Positions 1 to 7,410 of a stretch of 11,408 nt of DNA are shown here, piece after piece. This DNA is from Mariprofundaceae bacterium (GTDB lineage: Bacteria; Pseudomonadota; Zetaproteobacteria; Mariprofundales; Mariprofundaceae), in NCBI GenBank assembly GCA_027018975.1, contig JALUXN010000189.1:1-11408 (forward strand), read 5' to 3'. Each line of letters begins with the position of its first letter. Position 1 is the stretch's first letter. A program made the position numbers and the translations under genes. The notes below the pieces were generated by a model. That model did no database searches and was not told the DNA's origin. It saw only the letters and a program-made list of their open reading frames with translations.

Positions 1-19
1 TAGCAGTCGCTCGGCGAGA

Positions 20-1000
20 TCAATCGCGCAACGCCTCCGGCAGGCCGAAGGTAACGTTTTCCTCACGCACTTTGAGTGTTTCAACCGCGCAGCCGGTGCG
101 TTCGCTGATCCACTGCTGCACCGCCGCCACCAACACCTCCGGTGCCGATGCGCCGGCAGTGATGCCGACCCTTGGCTGCACTTCAAACCACGCTGGATCG
201 ATATCCTCCACGCCATCGATCAAATAGGCGGCGCACCCCGCCCGTTCGGCCACCTCGCGCAGACGGTTGGAGTTGGATGAGTTCTTCGAGCCGATCACCA
301 GCACCAGATCACTCTGCTCGGCCAGCGCCTTGACCGCGGCTTGGCGGTTGCTGGTGGCGTAGCAGATATCCTCCCGCTTCGGCCCTTGAATAGCGGGGAA
401 GCGCGATTTCAGCGCGGCAATCACATCGGCGGTATCATCCACGCTCAGCGTCGTCTGCGTCACAAAAGCGAGTTTCCGCGCATCGCGCACCGCAAGCGTT
501 GCCACATCCTCCGGCGTGGAGACCAGCAGCACCGCCCCCTCCGGTGCCTGCCCCATCGTCCCCTCCACTTCGGGGTGACCAGCGTGGCCGATGAGAATCA
601 CCTGATCGCCATTCTGATAGTGGCGCAGCAGTTCCAGATGCACCTTCGTGACCAGCGGACAGGTAGCATCGATCACCCGCAGGCCGCGCTGCTCGCCAGC
701 CGCGCGCACCGCCTTGCTCACCCCATGCGCCGAGAAGATCAGCACCGCGCCATCGGGCGCCTCATCCACCTCGCCGATAAAGATCGCTCCCTTCGCCTTC
801 AGATCTTCAACCACATAACGATTGTGCACAATCTCATGGCGCACATAGACCGGCGCGCCGTAAACCGCCAGCGCCCGCTCGACAATCTCAATGGCACGAT
901 CCACGCCGGCGCAGAAGCCGCGCGGCTCCGCCAGCAGGATGGGCGGCTGTGCGTCGGGGCGTTGAGAGATCGGAATCTGTGTCGCGTTCGCTTGCTGCAT
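20..1000 (-). CDS. ispH: 4-hydroxy-3-methylbut-2-enyl diphosphate reductase (IspH/LytB)
   Basis: IspH is the iron-sulfur enzyme that reduces HMBPP to IPP and DMAPP, the last step of the cytosolic MEP isoprenoid pathway. The 326-residue product is near the usual family length. It has the three cluster-binding cysteines: Cys30 in EPRGFCAGVDRA, Cys114 in DATCPLVTKVH and Cys213 in ICYATSNRQ. The spacing closely follows E. coli Cys12/96/197. His142 and Glu144 in GHAGHPEVEGT match the E. coli catalytic His124/Glu126, and TQTTLS, GSKNSSNSNRL and GITAGASAP are also present. I chose the ATG at 1000 because a strong AAGGAG (plus-strand 1008-1013) lies 7 nt upstream. An earlier in-frame ATG at 1066 lacks this and would overlap the divergent peroxiredoxin gene. 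The N-terminus still carries about 18 extra residues compared with E. coli. The family call is very secure. Confidence 0.97.
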   Translation of the reverse strand: MQQANATQIPISQRPDAQPPILLAEPRGFCAGVDRAIEIVERALAVYGAPVYVRHEIVHNRYVVEDLKAKGAIFIGEVDEAPDGAVLIFSAHGVSKAVRAAGEQRGLRVIDATCPLVTKVHLELLRHYQNGDQVILIGHAGHPEVEGTMGQAPEGAVLLVSTPEDVATLAVRDARKLAFVTQTTLSVDDTADVIAALKSRFPAIQGPKREDICYATSNRQAAVKALAEQSDLVLVIGSKNSSNSNRLREVAERAGCAAYLIDGVEDIDPAWFEVQPRVGITAGASAPEVLVAAVQQWISERTGCAVETLKVREENVTFGLPEALRD

Positions 1001-1058
1001 TGTCGCTCTCCTTACCGTACAGTATCGCGCCACACTATCAAAAAGCGAGGTAACAGCC
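1001..1058. promoter_or_regulatory. divergent ispH / peroxiredoxin intergenic region
   Basis: These 58 bp separate two divergently transcribed genes and must carry the start signals of both unless promoters lie inside the genes. For the plus strand a weak pair TTACCG (1012-1017) and CTATCA (1035-1040) with a 17-nt spacer can be drawn. For the minus strand TTGATA (complement of 1035-1040) precedes TACGGT-like sequence by about 16 nt, but its start point would fall inside the ispH ribosome site. Both ribosome sites are visible: AAGGAG for ispH and GAGGT (1047-1051) for the peroxiredoxin. Exact promoter positions are a guess. Confidence 0.3.
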
Positions 1059-1541
1059 ATGTCCAACTACACCATCAATCCCGGCGACGCCGCACCGGCC
1101 GATATTGCCCTCCCCACTTGGCCGGAGGGGACGCTGAAACTGGCCGATCTGCGTGGTCAGTGGGTGATCCTCTACTTCTACCCGCGCGACAACACCCCCG
1201 GCTGCACCACCGAAGCGTGCGAATTCCGCGACGCGCTGCCCGATTTCAGCGCCGCCAACGCCGCTATCGTCGGCGTCAGTCGCGATTCGGTAAAATCGCA
1301 CGCCCGCTTCACCGACAAGCAGTCGCTCAACTTCACCCTCATCTCCGATGCCGACGAACTGCTCTGCAAGGCGTTCGATGTCATCCAGATCAAAAAACTC
1401 TACGGCAAGGAGTCGCTCGGCGTGGAGCGCTCCACCTTCATCATCGATCCCGATGGCAACATCGCCGAGGCGTGGCGCAAGGTGCGCGTGAAGGATCATG
1501 TCGCCACCGTACTGGAGAGGCTCCAACAGCTGCAGGGATGA
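1059..1541 (+). CDS. bcp: peroxiredoxin, Bcp/PrxQ type (thioredoxin-dependent thiol peroxidase)
   Basis: This 160-residue protein belongs to the Bcp/PrxQ branch of peroxiredoxins, cytosolic enzymes that reduce hydrogen peroxide and organic hydroperoxides using thioredoxin. The active-site block YPRDNTPGCTTEACEFRD contains the Thr46-x-x-Cys49 peroxidatic site. Cys54, five residues later, matches the resolving cysteine of E. coli Bcp (Cys45/Cys50), so an intramolecular disulfide is expected. Arg124 in VERSTFIIDPDG is the conserved active-site arginine. One further cysteine (103) is present. There is no signal peptide. The start follows a GAGGT ribosome site about 7 nt upstream. The gene overlaps coaBC by 4 nt (ATGA), implying co-transcription and probably translational coupling. 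Assignment is secure at family level; the physiological substrate is not readable from sequence. Confidence 0.95.
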   Translation: MSNYTINPGDAAPADIALPTWPEGTLKLADLRGQWVILYFYPRDNTPGCTTEACEFRDALPDFSAANAAIVGVSRDSVKSHARFTDKQSLNFTLISDADELLCKAFDVIQIKKLYGKESLGVERSTFIIDPDGNIAEAWRKVRVKDHVATVLERLQQLQG

Positions 1542-2758
1542 GCATGTTTGCCGGACGGCATATCCTGCTGGGGGTCAGTGGCGGCGTCGCGGTCTATCGC
1601 GTCGCCGAGCTGGCGCGCCTGCTACAGAAGGCGGGCGCGCGCATCAGCGTGGTGATGAGCCGCGCCGCCTGCCAGTTTGTTACCCCGCTCACCTTTGAGG
1701 CGATCACCGGCGAGGCTGTGCATACCGAGCTGTTCGATCTCACCCGTGAGCGGGAGATGGGGCACATCCAGCTGGCACGCCGCGCCGATGCAGTGCTGCT
1801 CGCGCCGGCCACCGCCAATCTGTTGGCACATCTGGCACATGGTATCGCCGACGATCTGCTCACCACCATCATGCAGGTGAATGAAGCGCCGGTGCTGATC
1901 GCGCCGGCGATGAACCGCAGCATGTGGGCATCCGCAGCCACGCAGGCCAATGTCGAACAGCTGAAATCCGCCGGCTACCGCTTCATCGAACCAACCAGCG
2001 GTGCGCTCGCCTGCGGCGAGCAGGGTGTGGGGCGTCTGGCCGAGTTGGAACAGATCATGGATGCGCTGCAACCGCTGTTGATCGACGCACAACCGCTGGC
2101 CGGCCAACACTGGGTGATCAATGCCGGACCGACGGCGGAGGCGTGGGATGGTGTGCGACTGCTGACCAATCGCGCCACCGGCCGGCTCGGCGTGGCGTTG
2201 GCGGAGCGCGCCGCGCTGCTGGGCGCCGCCGTCACACTGATTGCCGGCCCCGGCGTCCCCGCCACATCTACCCGCATCCGGCGCGAACACATCACCAGCG
2301 CCATCGAGATGTTGCAGCGCTGCATCCGCGCCGCCACGCGCGCCGATCTTTTTATCGGCACGGCGGCGGTGAGCGATTATCGCTTTGCCGAAAACCACGC
2401 CGGCAAACTCAAACGAGGCGATAACCACCGTATCCGCGTCGAACTGACCGCCAACCCCGACATTATCGCCCACATCGCCACCATGCCCGATCGCCCCACC
2501 CGCGTCGTCGCCTTCGCCGCCGAGAGCTGTGACCATGTAACGCACGCCCGCCAGAAGCTGGAGAAAAAACATGTCGATGCGATCATCGCCAACGACATCA
2601 GCAACATGGGCAGCGATACCGCCAGCGGCTGGTGGATCACCAAAGCGACCACCACCCCCATCGAAGCGATGGACAAACCCGCCTTCGCCGCCGCAATCAT
2701 TGAACAGATCATTGCCACTGAACGGGAGAAGGATGCAGTAGGACGCACCGAGCCATAA
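1538..2758 (+). CDS. coaBC: bifunctional phosphopantothenoylcysteine decarboxylase / phosphopantothenate-cysteine ligase
   Basis: CoaBC (Dfp) joins cysteine to 4'-phosphopantothenate using CTP and decarboxylates the product to 4'-phosphopantetheine, two central steps of coenzyme A synthesis. From the ATG at 1538 the protein has 406 residues, the same as E. coli Dfp. The N-terminal flavoprotein CoaC half (about 1-190) shows GVSGGVAVYR, the catalytic His76 in MGHIQLARRAD, the PATANL flavin loop, Asn126 in APAMNRSMW and Cys159 in GALACGEQGVGRLAE, each one residue offset from E. coli His75, Asn125 and Cys158. The C-terminal CoaB half has INAGPT, TAAVSDYR, GKLKRGD and IIANDISN. The usual ISNxSSGKMG loop is altered here to LTNRATGRLG. 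The start overlaps the peroxiredoxin stop as ATGA; a second ATG at 1544 would shorten it by two residues. Dut, a common neighbour, does not follow. Confidence 0.95.
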   Translation: MSMFAGRHILLGVSGGVAVYRVAELARLLQKAGARISVVMSRAACQFVTPLTFEAITGEAVHTELFDLTREREMGHIQLARRADAVLLAPATANLLAHLAHGIADDLLTTIMQVNEAPVLIAPAMNRSMWASAATQANVEQLKSAGYRFIEPTSGALACGEQGVGRLAELEQIMDALQPLLIDAQPLAGQHWVINAGPTAEAWDGVRLLTNRATGRLGVALAERAALLGAAVTLIAGPGVPATSTRIRREHITSAIEMLQRCIRAATRADLFIGTAAVSDYRFAENHAGKLKRGDNHRIRVELTANPDIIAHIATMPDRPTRVVAFAAESCDHVTHARQKLEKKHVDAIIANDISNMGSDTASGWWITKATTTPIEAMDKPAFAAAIIEQIIATEREKDAVGRTEP

Positions 2759-2841
2759 CATCTCTGTCAACACCTTCACCGAGCAGCAAGCAACAGCTGC
2801 CGTTGGTTTCCAGCCGCGCCCGACAGCGCTAGCGTTGACCC

Positions 2842-5800
2842 ATGCGTTTCGCTCCGTTTGCCCACCTGCATAACCACTCCGATTTCTCCCTGCTGGGGGC
2901 GACCACGTCGGTGGATAAATTGCTGCAGCAGGTGGTGGAGCTAAAGCAGCCGGCGGTGGCGTTGACCGATTATGGCAATCTCTTCGGCGCGATCGAGTTT
3001 TACAGCAAGGCGATGAAGATGGGCATCAAGCCGATTCTCGGCTGCGAGGTCTATCTCTGCGACGATCACACCCAGCGTATCGCCGAGGGGCCGCGCGGGC
3101 CGCGTTTTCAGCAGCTGGTGCTGTTGGCGCGCAACAATCGCGGCTGGCAGAACCTGCTCAAGCTGATCTCCATCTCCTATCTGGAGGGCTTTTACTACAA
3201 GCCGCGCGTCGGCAAACCGCTGCTGGCTGAGCATACCGAGGGGCTGATCGCCCTCTCCTCCGGCTGGAATGGCGAGGTCGAGCAGCTGCTGCAGAAGCAT
3301 GACTATGCAGGGGCGCGGGCGGCAGCGCTGGCCTACAAGTCGATGTTCCGCGAGCACTGCTTCTTCCTCGAACTACAGCGCCACGGCTTCACCGGTCAGG
3401 AGGAGATCAACAAGCAGCTGATCGAGCTGGCGCACGAGCTCGACATCCCGCTGGTGGCGACCAACAACACCCACTTTCCGGCGCGCGAAGATTTCCAGGC
3501 CTTCGAGGCGATGCTGGCGCTGCAGCAGAACCGCACCCTCAACGACGAAGTGGCCGGCAACTTCACGCCCGAGTACTACATCAAGTCCTATGACGAGATG
3601 CGCGAGCTGTTCGACGATATTCCCGAGGCGATCGAGAACAGCATCCATATCGCCAACCGCTGCAACGTCGATCTGCAGTTCGGCAACTATCAGCTGCCCG
3701 ATTTCCGCCCGCCGGAGGAGATGGAGCTGAGCGAATATCTACGCCAGTTCGCCAATCGCGGCCTGGAGGAGCGCTGGCCGACGATCATCGCCGGTTCACC
3801 CGATGCCGATCGTGAGCTCTATCAGCAGCGGCTCGATTTCGAGCTCGATATTATCATCAAAATGAAGTTCCCCGGTTACTTCCTGATCGTCTCGGATTTC
3901 ATCGTCTGGGCGAAGCAGCACGATATCCCGGTCGGCCCCGGGCGCGGTTCGGGTGCCGGCTCGCTGGTCGCCTACTGCATGAAGATCACCGACCTCGATC
4001 CGATCAAATATGGCCTGCTCTTCGAGCGCTTCCTCAATCCGGAGCGCATCTCCATGCCCGACTTTGATATCGATTTCTGCATGAGCCGGCGCGAGGAGGT
4101 GATCCGCTACGTCACCGAGCACTACGGCGAGGAGAAGGTGGCACAGATCATCACCTACGGTTCGATGAAGGCGAAGGCGGTGGTTCGCGATGTCGGGCGG
4201 GTGCTCGATATGGAGCTGAGCAAGGTCAACACCATTGCCAAGCTAATCCCCAACGATCTGAAAATGACGCTCGACAAAGCGCTGGTCGAGGAGCCGAAGC
4301 TGGCTGAGATGGTCGAAAAGGATGATACCGTCGCCCGCCTCTTTTCGCTGGCCAAGCGGCTGGAGGGGTGCCACCGCAACGCCGGTAAACACGCCGCCGG
4401 CGTCATCATCGCCAGCCGCGACCTGACCGAAACCGCGCCGCTCTTCAAGGTCGCCGGCGAAGAGGGCAAGGTGGTGCAGTGGGATATGAGCAACAGCGAG
4501 AAGGTGGGGCTGGTGAAGTTCGACTTCCTCGGTCTGAAAACACTCACTGTGATCGACCTCGCCTGCAAACTGATCAAGCAGTATGACCCGCGCCCCGAGG
4601 CGCAGGATTTCGACATCACCACCATCCCGATGGATGACGCGGCGACCTTCAAGTTGCTGCAGCGCGGCCAGACCGGCGCGGTGTTTCAGGTGGAGTCTTC
4701 CGGCATGCGCGAGCTACTCACCCGCCTGCTGCCCGACTGCTTCGAGGACATCATCGCGCTGGTCGCCCTCTACCGCCCCGGCCCGCTCGAGTCCGGCATG
4801 GTTGAGACCTACATCGAGTGCAAACATGGCCGGCAGGAGATCGTCTATCTGCTGCCGCAGCTCAAGCCGATCTTGGAGGAGACCAACGGCGTCATCCTCT
4901 ATCAGGAGCAGGTGATGCAGATCGCGCAGGTGCTGGCCGGCTACACGCTCGGGCAGGCCGATATGTTGCGCCGCGCCATGGGTAAGAAGAAGCCGGAGGA
5001 GATGGCCAAGCAGCGGCAGATCTTCATGGAGGGGGCGGCCAAGCAGAAGGTCGATCTCGACAAGGCGGAGCAGATCTTCGATCTGATGGAAAAATTCGCC
5101 GGCTACGGCTTCAACAAGTCCCACTCCGCCGCCTACGCGCTGATCTCCTATCAGACCGCCTACCTCAAGGCGCACTATCCGCAGGCGTTCATGGCCGCCA
5201 CCCTCTCCTGCGACATGGGCAATACCGACAAGGTGGCGGCGCTGGTGAGCGACTGCCGCAACATGGGCATCGACGTCCTGCCGCCGCACATCAACGCCTC
5301 CGACTGGGAGTTCCGCCCCGAGGGCGAGGCGATCCGCTACGGCTTGGGCGCCATCAAAGGGGTCGGCGAGGCGGCGATGAAGGCGGTGATTGCATCGCGC
5401 CATAGCGTGGGTGGCTTTGAAGACTTGGAAGCGCTCTTCATGCAGACGCCGCCGCGCACCCTCAACAAACGGATTCTCGAGGCGCTGATCAAGGCGGGGG
5501 CACTGCAGGGACTGATTCCGCATCAGGCGGCGGCGCTCGAAGGACTGGCCGAGCTGATGGAGCAGATGAACAAGAAGCGCAAAGAGTTCGCCTCCAACCA
5601 GTCGTCACTGTTTGAGCTGGCCGAACCGGAGAGTCAGCAGTTCCCGCTCACCCGCATCTGGAGCCCGGGCGAGTGCCTGCAGGCGGAGAAGGAGGTGCTC
5701 GGCTTTTACCTCACCGGTCATCCGCTGGAGGCGTGCCTTGCCCATGCCAGCGGCATCGGCAACTGTAATCTGAGCGAGTTGAGCCGCTTTGAGAATGATC

Positions 5801-6336
5801 ACCCGATCGTAGTGCCGGTCGGCATCTCCAGCATCCGCCCCTACAACGGCAGGAGTGGCACGATGGCCTTTGTGCAGGTGGAAGATCTGCATGGGCAGGC
5901 GGAGATGGTCTGCTTCGCCAATCTCTATGCAGAAGTGCAAGAATTATTGGCCGGCGATGCGCCGCTGCTGGTGGCCGCACGTATCGATAAATCGCGCGGC
6001 GAGGAGCCGACATTGATTGCCGATGCGATCGCCACTATCGATGCGATGTTGCCGGAGTTGGTGACCGAGATCGAGATCACCACCGACAGCATCAGCTGGG
6101 ATGAGATCACCATCGCCCACCTAAAAAACGCCGCCACAGGCAGCAAGGCGCGCTTCTCATTTCATCTGCGGCTGCCCGACGGTAGCCTTGCGCTGCTGAA
6201 AACGGGGCCGTGTGTCGATTGGAGCGATGAGCTGAAGCAGTATCTCGAGGCGCGCTTCGACGCCGATGCCATCCATCTCTACTGCAAGACATGGCAGCCG
6301 CCCCGCAAACAGCAGAAGCGCCACCGACAGGAGTGA
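2842..6336 (+). CDS. dnaE: DNA polymerase III alpha subunit (DnaE1)
   Basis: DnaE is the catalytic polymerase of the replisome. The 1164 residues compare with 1160 in E. coli. Domains in order: N-terminal PHP (about 1-280, HLHNHSDFSLLG), polymerase core, helix-hairpin-helix (IRYGLGAIKGVGEAA), OB fold (about residues 985-1060) and a C-terminal tau-binding-type tail. The catalytic aspartates are Asp407 and Asp409 in PDFDIDF and Asp561 in KFDFLGLKTL, exactly six residues after E. coli 401/403/555. The block GPGRGSGAGSLVAYC is intact. QSSLF at 920-924 sits where E. coli has its clamp-binding QADMF, so it is a probable beta-clamp motif. Several PHP metal ligands are replaced (Tyr44, Asn209), suggesting an inactive PHP site and proofreading by a separate DnaQ. 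The ATG fits the family N-terminus, but no good ribosome site precedes it. accA follows after 3 nt. Confidence 0.97.
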   Translation: MRFAPFAHLHNHSDFSLLGATTSVDKLLQQVVELKQPAVALTDYGNLFGAIEFYSKAMKMGIKPILGCEVYLCDDHTQRIAEGPRGPRFQQLVLLARNNRGWQNLLKLISISYLEGFYYKPRVGKPLLAEHTEGLIALSSGWNGEVEQLLQKHDYAGARAAALAYKSMFREHCFFLELQRHGFTGQEEINKQLIELAHELDIPLVATNNTHFPAREDFQAFEAMLALQQNRTLNDEVAGNFTPEYYIKSYDEMRELFDDIPEAIENSIHIANRCNVDLQFGNYQLPDFRPPEEMELSEYLRQFANRGLEERWPTIIAGSPDADRELYQQRLDFELDIIIKMKFPGYFLIVSDFIVWAKQHDIPVGPGRGSGAGSLVAYCMKITDLDPIKYGLLFERFLNPERISMPDFDIDFCMSRREEVIRYVTEHYGEEKVAQIITYGSMKAKAVVRDVGRVLDMELSKVNTIAKLIPNDLKMTLDKALVEEPKLAEMVEKDDTVARLFSLAKRLEGCHRNAGKHAAGVIIASRDLTETAPLFKVAGEEGKVVQWDMSNSEKVGLVKFDFLGLKTLTVIDLACKLIKQYDPRPEAQDFDITTIPMDDAATFKLLQRGQTGAVFQVESSGMRELLTRLLPDCFEDIIALVALYRPGPLESGMVETYIECKHGRQEIVYLLPQLKPILEETNGVILYQEQVMQIAQVLAGYTLGQADMLRRAMGKKKPEEMAKQRQIFMEGAAKQKVDLDKAEQIFDLMEKFAGYGFNKSHSAAYALISYQTAYLKAHYPQAFMAATLSCDMGNTDKVAALVSDCRNMGIDVLPPHINASDWEFRPEGEAIRYGLGAIKGVGEAAMKAVIASRHSVGGFEDLEALFMQTPPRTLNKRILEALIKAGALQGLIPHQAAALEGLAELMEQMNKKRKEFASNQSSLFELAEPESQQFPLTRIWSPGECLQAEKEVLGFYLTGHPLEACLAHASGIGNCNLSELSRFENDHPIVVPVGISSIRPYNGRSGTMAFVQVEDLHGQAEMVCFANLYAEVQELLAGDAPLLVAARIDKSRGEEPTLIADAIATIDAMLPELVTEIEITTDSISWDEITIAHLKNAATGSKARFSFHLRLPDGSLALLKTGPCVDWSDELKQYLEARFDADAIHLYCKTWQPPRKQQKRHRQE

Positions 6337-6339
6337 CCC

Positions 6340-7302
6340 ATGGCACACAGTTATCTGGAATTTGAGCGGCCGATTGCCGAATTGACATCGAAAATCGAAG
6401 ACCTTTCCCATATGAATTCGAGCTCCGGCATCAATGTCGCCGAAGAGGTGGAGCGATTGAATAAAAAACGCGAAAAGTTGATCGAACAGATCTACAGCAA
6501 GGCGACCCGGGCGCAGATCTGCCAGCTCTCGCGTCACCCCGACCGTCCCTACATTCTCGACTATATCCCGCTGATTTTTGACGATTTTCAAGAGCTGCAC
6601 GGTGATCGTGCCTTTGCCGATGACGGCGCCATTGTCGGCGGACTGGCCACCTTCCGCGGCCAGTCGGTGATGGTGGTCGGCCACCAGAAGGGGCGGGATA
6701 CCAAAGAGAAGCTGAAGCGCAACTTCGGCATGCCGCGGCCGGAGGGGTATCGCAAGGCGCTGCGACTCTTCAAGCTGGCCGAACGCTTTGATGTGCCAGT
6801 GCTCACCTTTATCGACACCGCCGGCGCCTGGCCGGGGATCGATGCCGAGGAGCGCGGCCAGAGTGAAGCGATTGCGCGCAATCTGCAGGAGCTGGCGGCG
6901 CTGAAAGTGCCGGTGATCTGCACGGTGATCGGCGAGGGCGGCTCCGGCGGTGCGCTGGCCATCGGTGTCGGCGATCGTATGCTGATGCAGCAGTTCTCCA
7001 CATACTCGGTCATCTCGCCGGAAGGGTGCGCCGCCATCCTCTGGCGTGATCGCGCCTTCGCCGAAGAGGCCGCCGAATCGCTCAAGCCGACCGCCAACGA
7101 CCTGCTCAAACTCGGCCTAATCGACGCCATCATCCCCGAACCCAAAGCCGGCGCCCATCGCGACGTTGAAGGTGCAGCGCAATTGATCGGAGACACATTG
7201 GCGCAACAGTTGGAAGCACTGCTACAACTGCCGCACAAAGAGCTATTGTCGCAACGCAATCAACGCCTGCGCCAGCTGGGCGTATTCACAGAAGCCGTCT
7301 GA
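6340..7302 (+). CDS. accA: acetyl-CoA carboxylase, carboxyltransferase subunit alpha
   Basis: AccA pairs with AccD to transfer the carboxyl group from carboxybiotin to acetyl-CoA, giving malonyl-CoA for fatty acid synthesis. The 320 residues match E. coli AccA (319). The N-terminal helical part (FERPIAELTSKIEDL, then VAEEVERLNKKREKL) leads into the crotonase-like fold with LHGDRAFADD, GHQKGRDTKEK, FGMPRPEGYRKALRL, the oxyanion loop GEGGSGGALAIGVGD, and STYSVISPEGCAAILWRD. The near-invariant DTPGAYPG loop reads DTAGAWPG here (Ala161, Trp164). An ACAGGAG ribosome site lies inside the end of dnaE, 6 nt before the ATG. With only 3 nt after the dnaE stop, the two genes are almost certainly co-transcribed, an arrangement also known from E. 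coli. A short intrinsic terminator begins at the last codons. Confidence 0.97.
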   Translation: MAHSYLEFERPIAELTSKIEDLSHMNSSSGINVAEEVERLNKKREKLIEQIYSKATRAQICQLSRHPDRPYILDYIPLIFDDFQELHGDRAFADDGAIVGGLATFRGQSVMVVGHQKGRDTKEKLKRNFGMPRPEGYRKALRLFKLAERFDVPVLTFIDTAGAWPGIDAEERGQSEAIARNLQELAALKVPVICTVIGEGGSGGALAIGVGDRMLMQQFSTYSVISPEGCAAILWRDRAFAEEAAESLKPTANDLLKLGLIDAIIPEPKAGAHRDVEGAAQLIGDTLAQQLEALLQLPHKELLSQRNQRLRQLGVFTEAV

Positions 7303-7314
7303 CGGCACTTTTTT
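7294..7314 (+). terminator. short intrinsic terminator at the accA stop codon
   Basis: A perfect 5-bp GC-rich stem, GCCGT (7294-7298) with ACGGC (7302-7306), encloses a 3-nt loop. Two bases later a run of six T follows (7309-7314). The stop codon of accA lies in the loop and descending stem. The stem is short, so termination may be partial, but the position at the end of the dnaE-accA unit and the T run make it a credible intrinsic terminator. Confidence 0.6.
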
Positions 7315-7322
7315 CCCTCGCA

Positions 7323-7341
7323 GCAGGCAATAGTTGCCTGC
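7323..7341. other. perfect 8-bp inverted repeat in the accA-fliK gap
   Basis: GCAGGCAA (7323-7330), spacer TAG, then TTGCCTGC (7334-7341) form a perfect hairpin. Neither strand has a T run directly after it, so it is not a standard intrinsic terminator. It could reinforce the terminator just upstream, stabilise the 3' end of the dnaE-accA transcript, or be a dimeric operator for flagellar control. The sequence does not decide between these. Confidence 0.45.
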
Positions 7342-7392
7342 CCAACAACAAGGGCATAATCGCAATCACTTGTAATATATAAATTTATTGCA

Positions 7393-7408
7393 TGGCATCG
7401 TTCCTGCT
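7393..7408 (+). promoter_or_regulatory. sigma-54-type (-24/-12) promoter candidate for the hook operon
   Basis: TGGCATCGTTCCTGCT fits the RpoN consensus TGGCAC-N5-TTGCW with the invariant GG and GC exactly 12 nt apart and only two mismatches in the two boxes. It stands in an AT-rich gap directly before a flagellar hook operon, and hook genes are often RpoN-dependent in polarly flagellated proteobacteria. The predicted transcript start is near 7419, which is downstream of the first fliK ATG (7411) and one base before the second (7420). That conflict lowers confidence or moves the fliK start. No enhancer-binding site was recognised upstream. Confidence 0.5.
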
Positions 7409-7410
7409 CC

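Noticed and set aside
1001..1066. Upstream ATG at 1066 as the ispH start
   Set aside because: It would overlap the start of the divergent peroxiredoxin gene, add 22 non-conserved residues, and ignore the good AAGGAG site placed for the ATG at 1000.
341..1537. Long plus-strand frame, opposite ispH and out of frame with the peroxiredoxin gene, joined to coaBC
   Set aside because: It is a stop-free upstream extension of the coaBC frame caused by GC-rich codons; it overlaps two well-supported genes, and CoaBC has its normal length from 1538.
1622..2779. Long minus-strand frame opposite coaBC
   Set aside because: Gly/Asp/Arg-rich shadow translation with no recognisable motif, fully covering a conserved gene.
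2827..2834. Palindrome CGCTAGCG before dnaE as an operator or terminator
   Set aside because: Only 8 bp, with no T run and no second copy; expected by chance in GC-rich DNA.
4714..5523. Minus-strand frame opposite the dnaE polymerase core
   Set aside because: Arg/Leu/His-rich shadow of an intact, strongly conserved gene.
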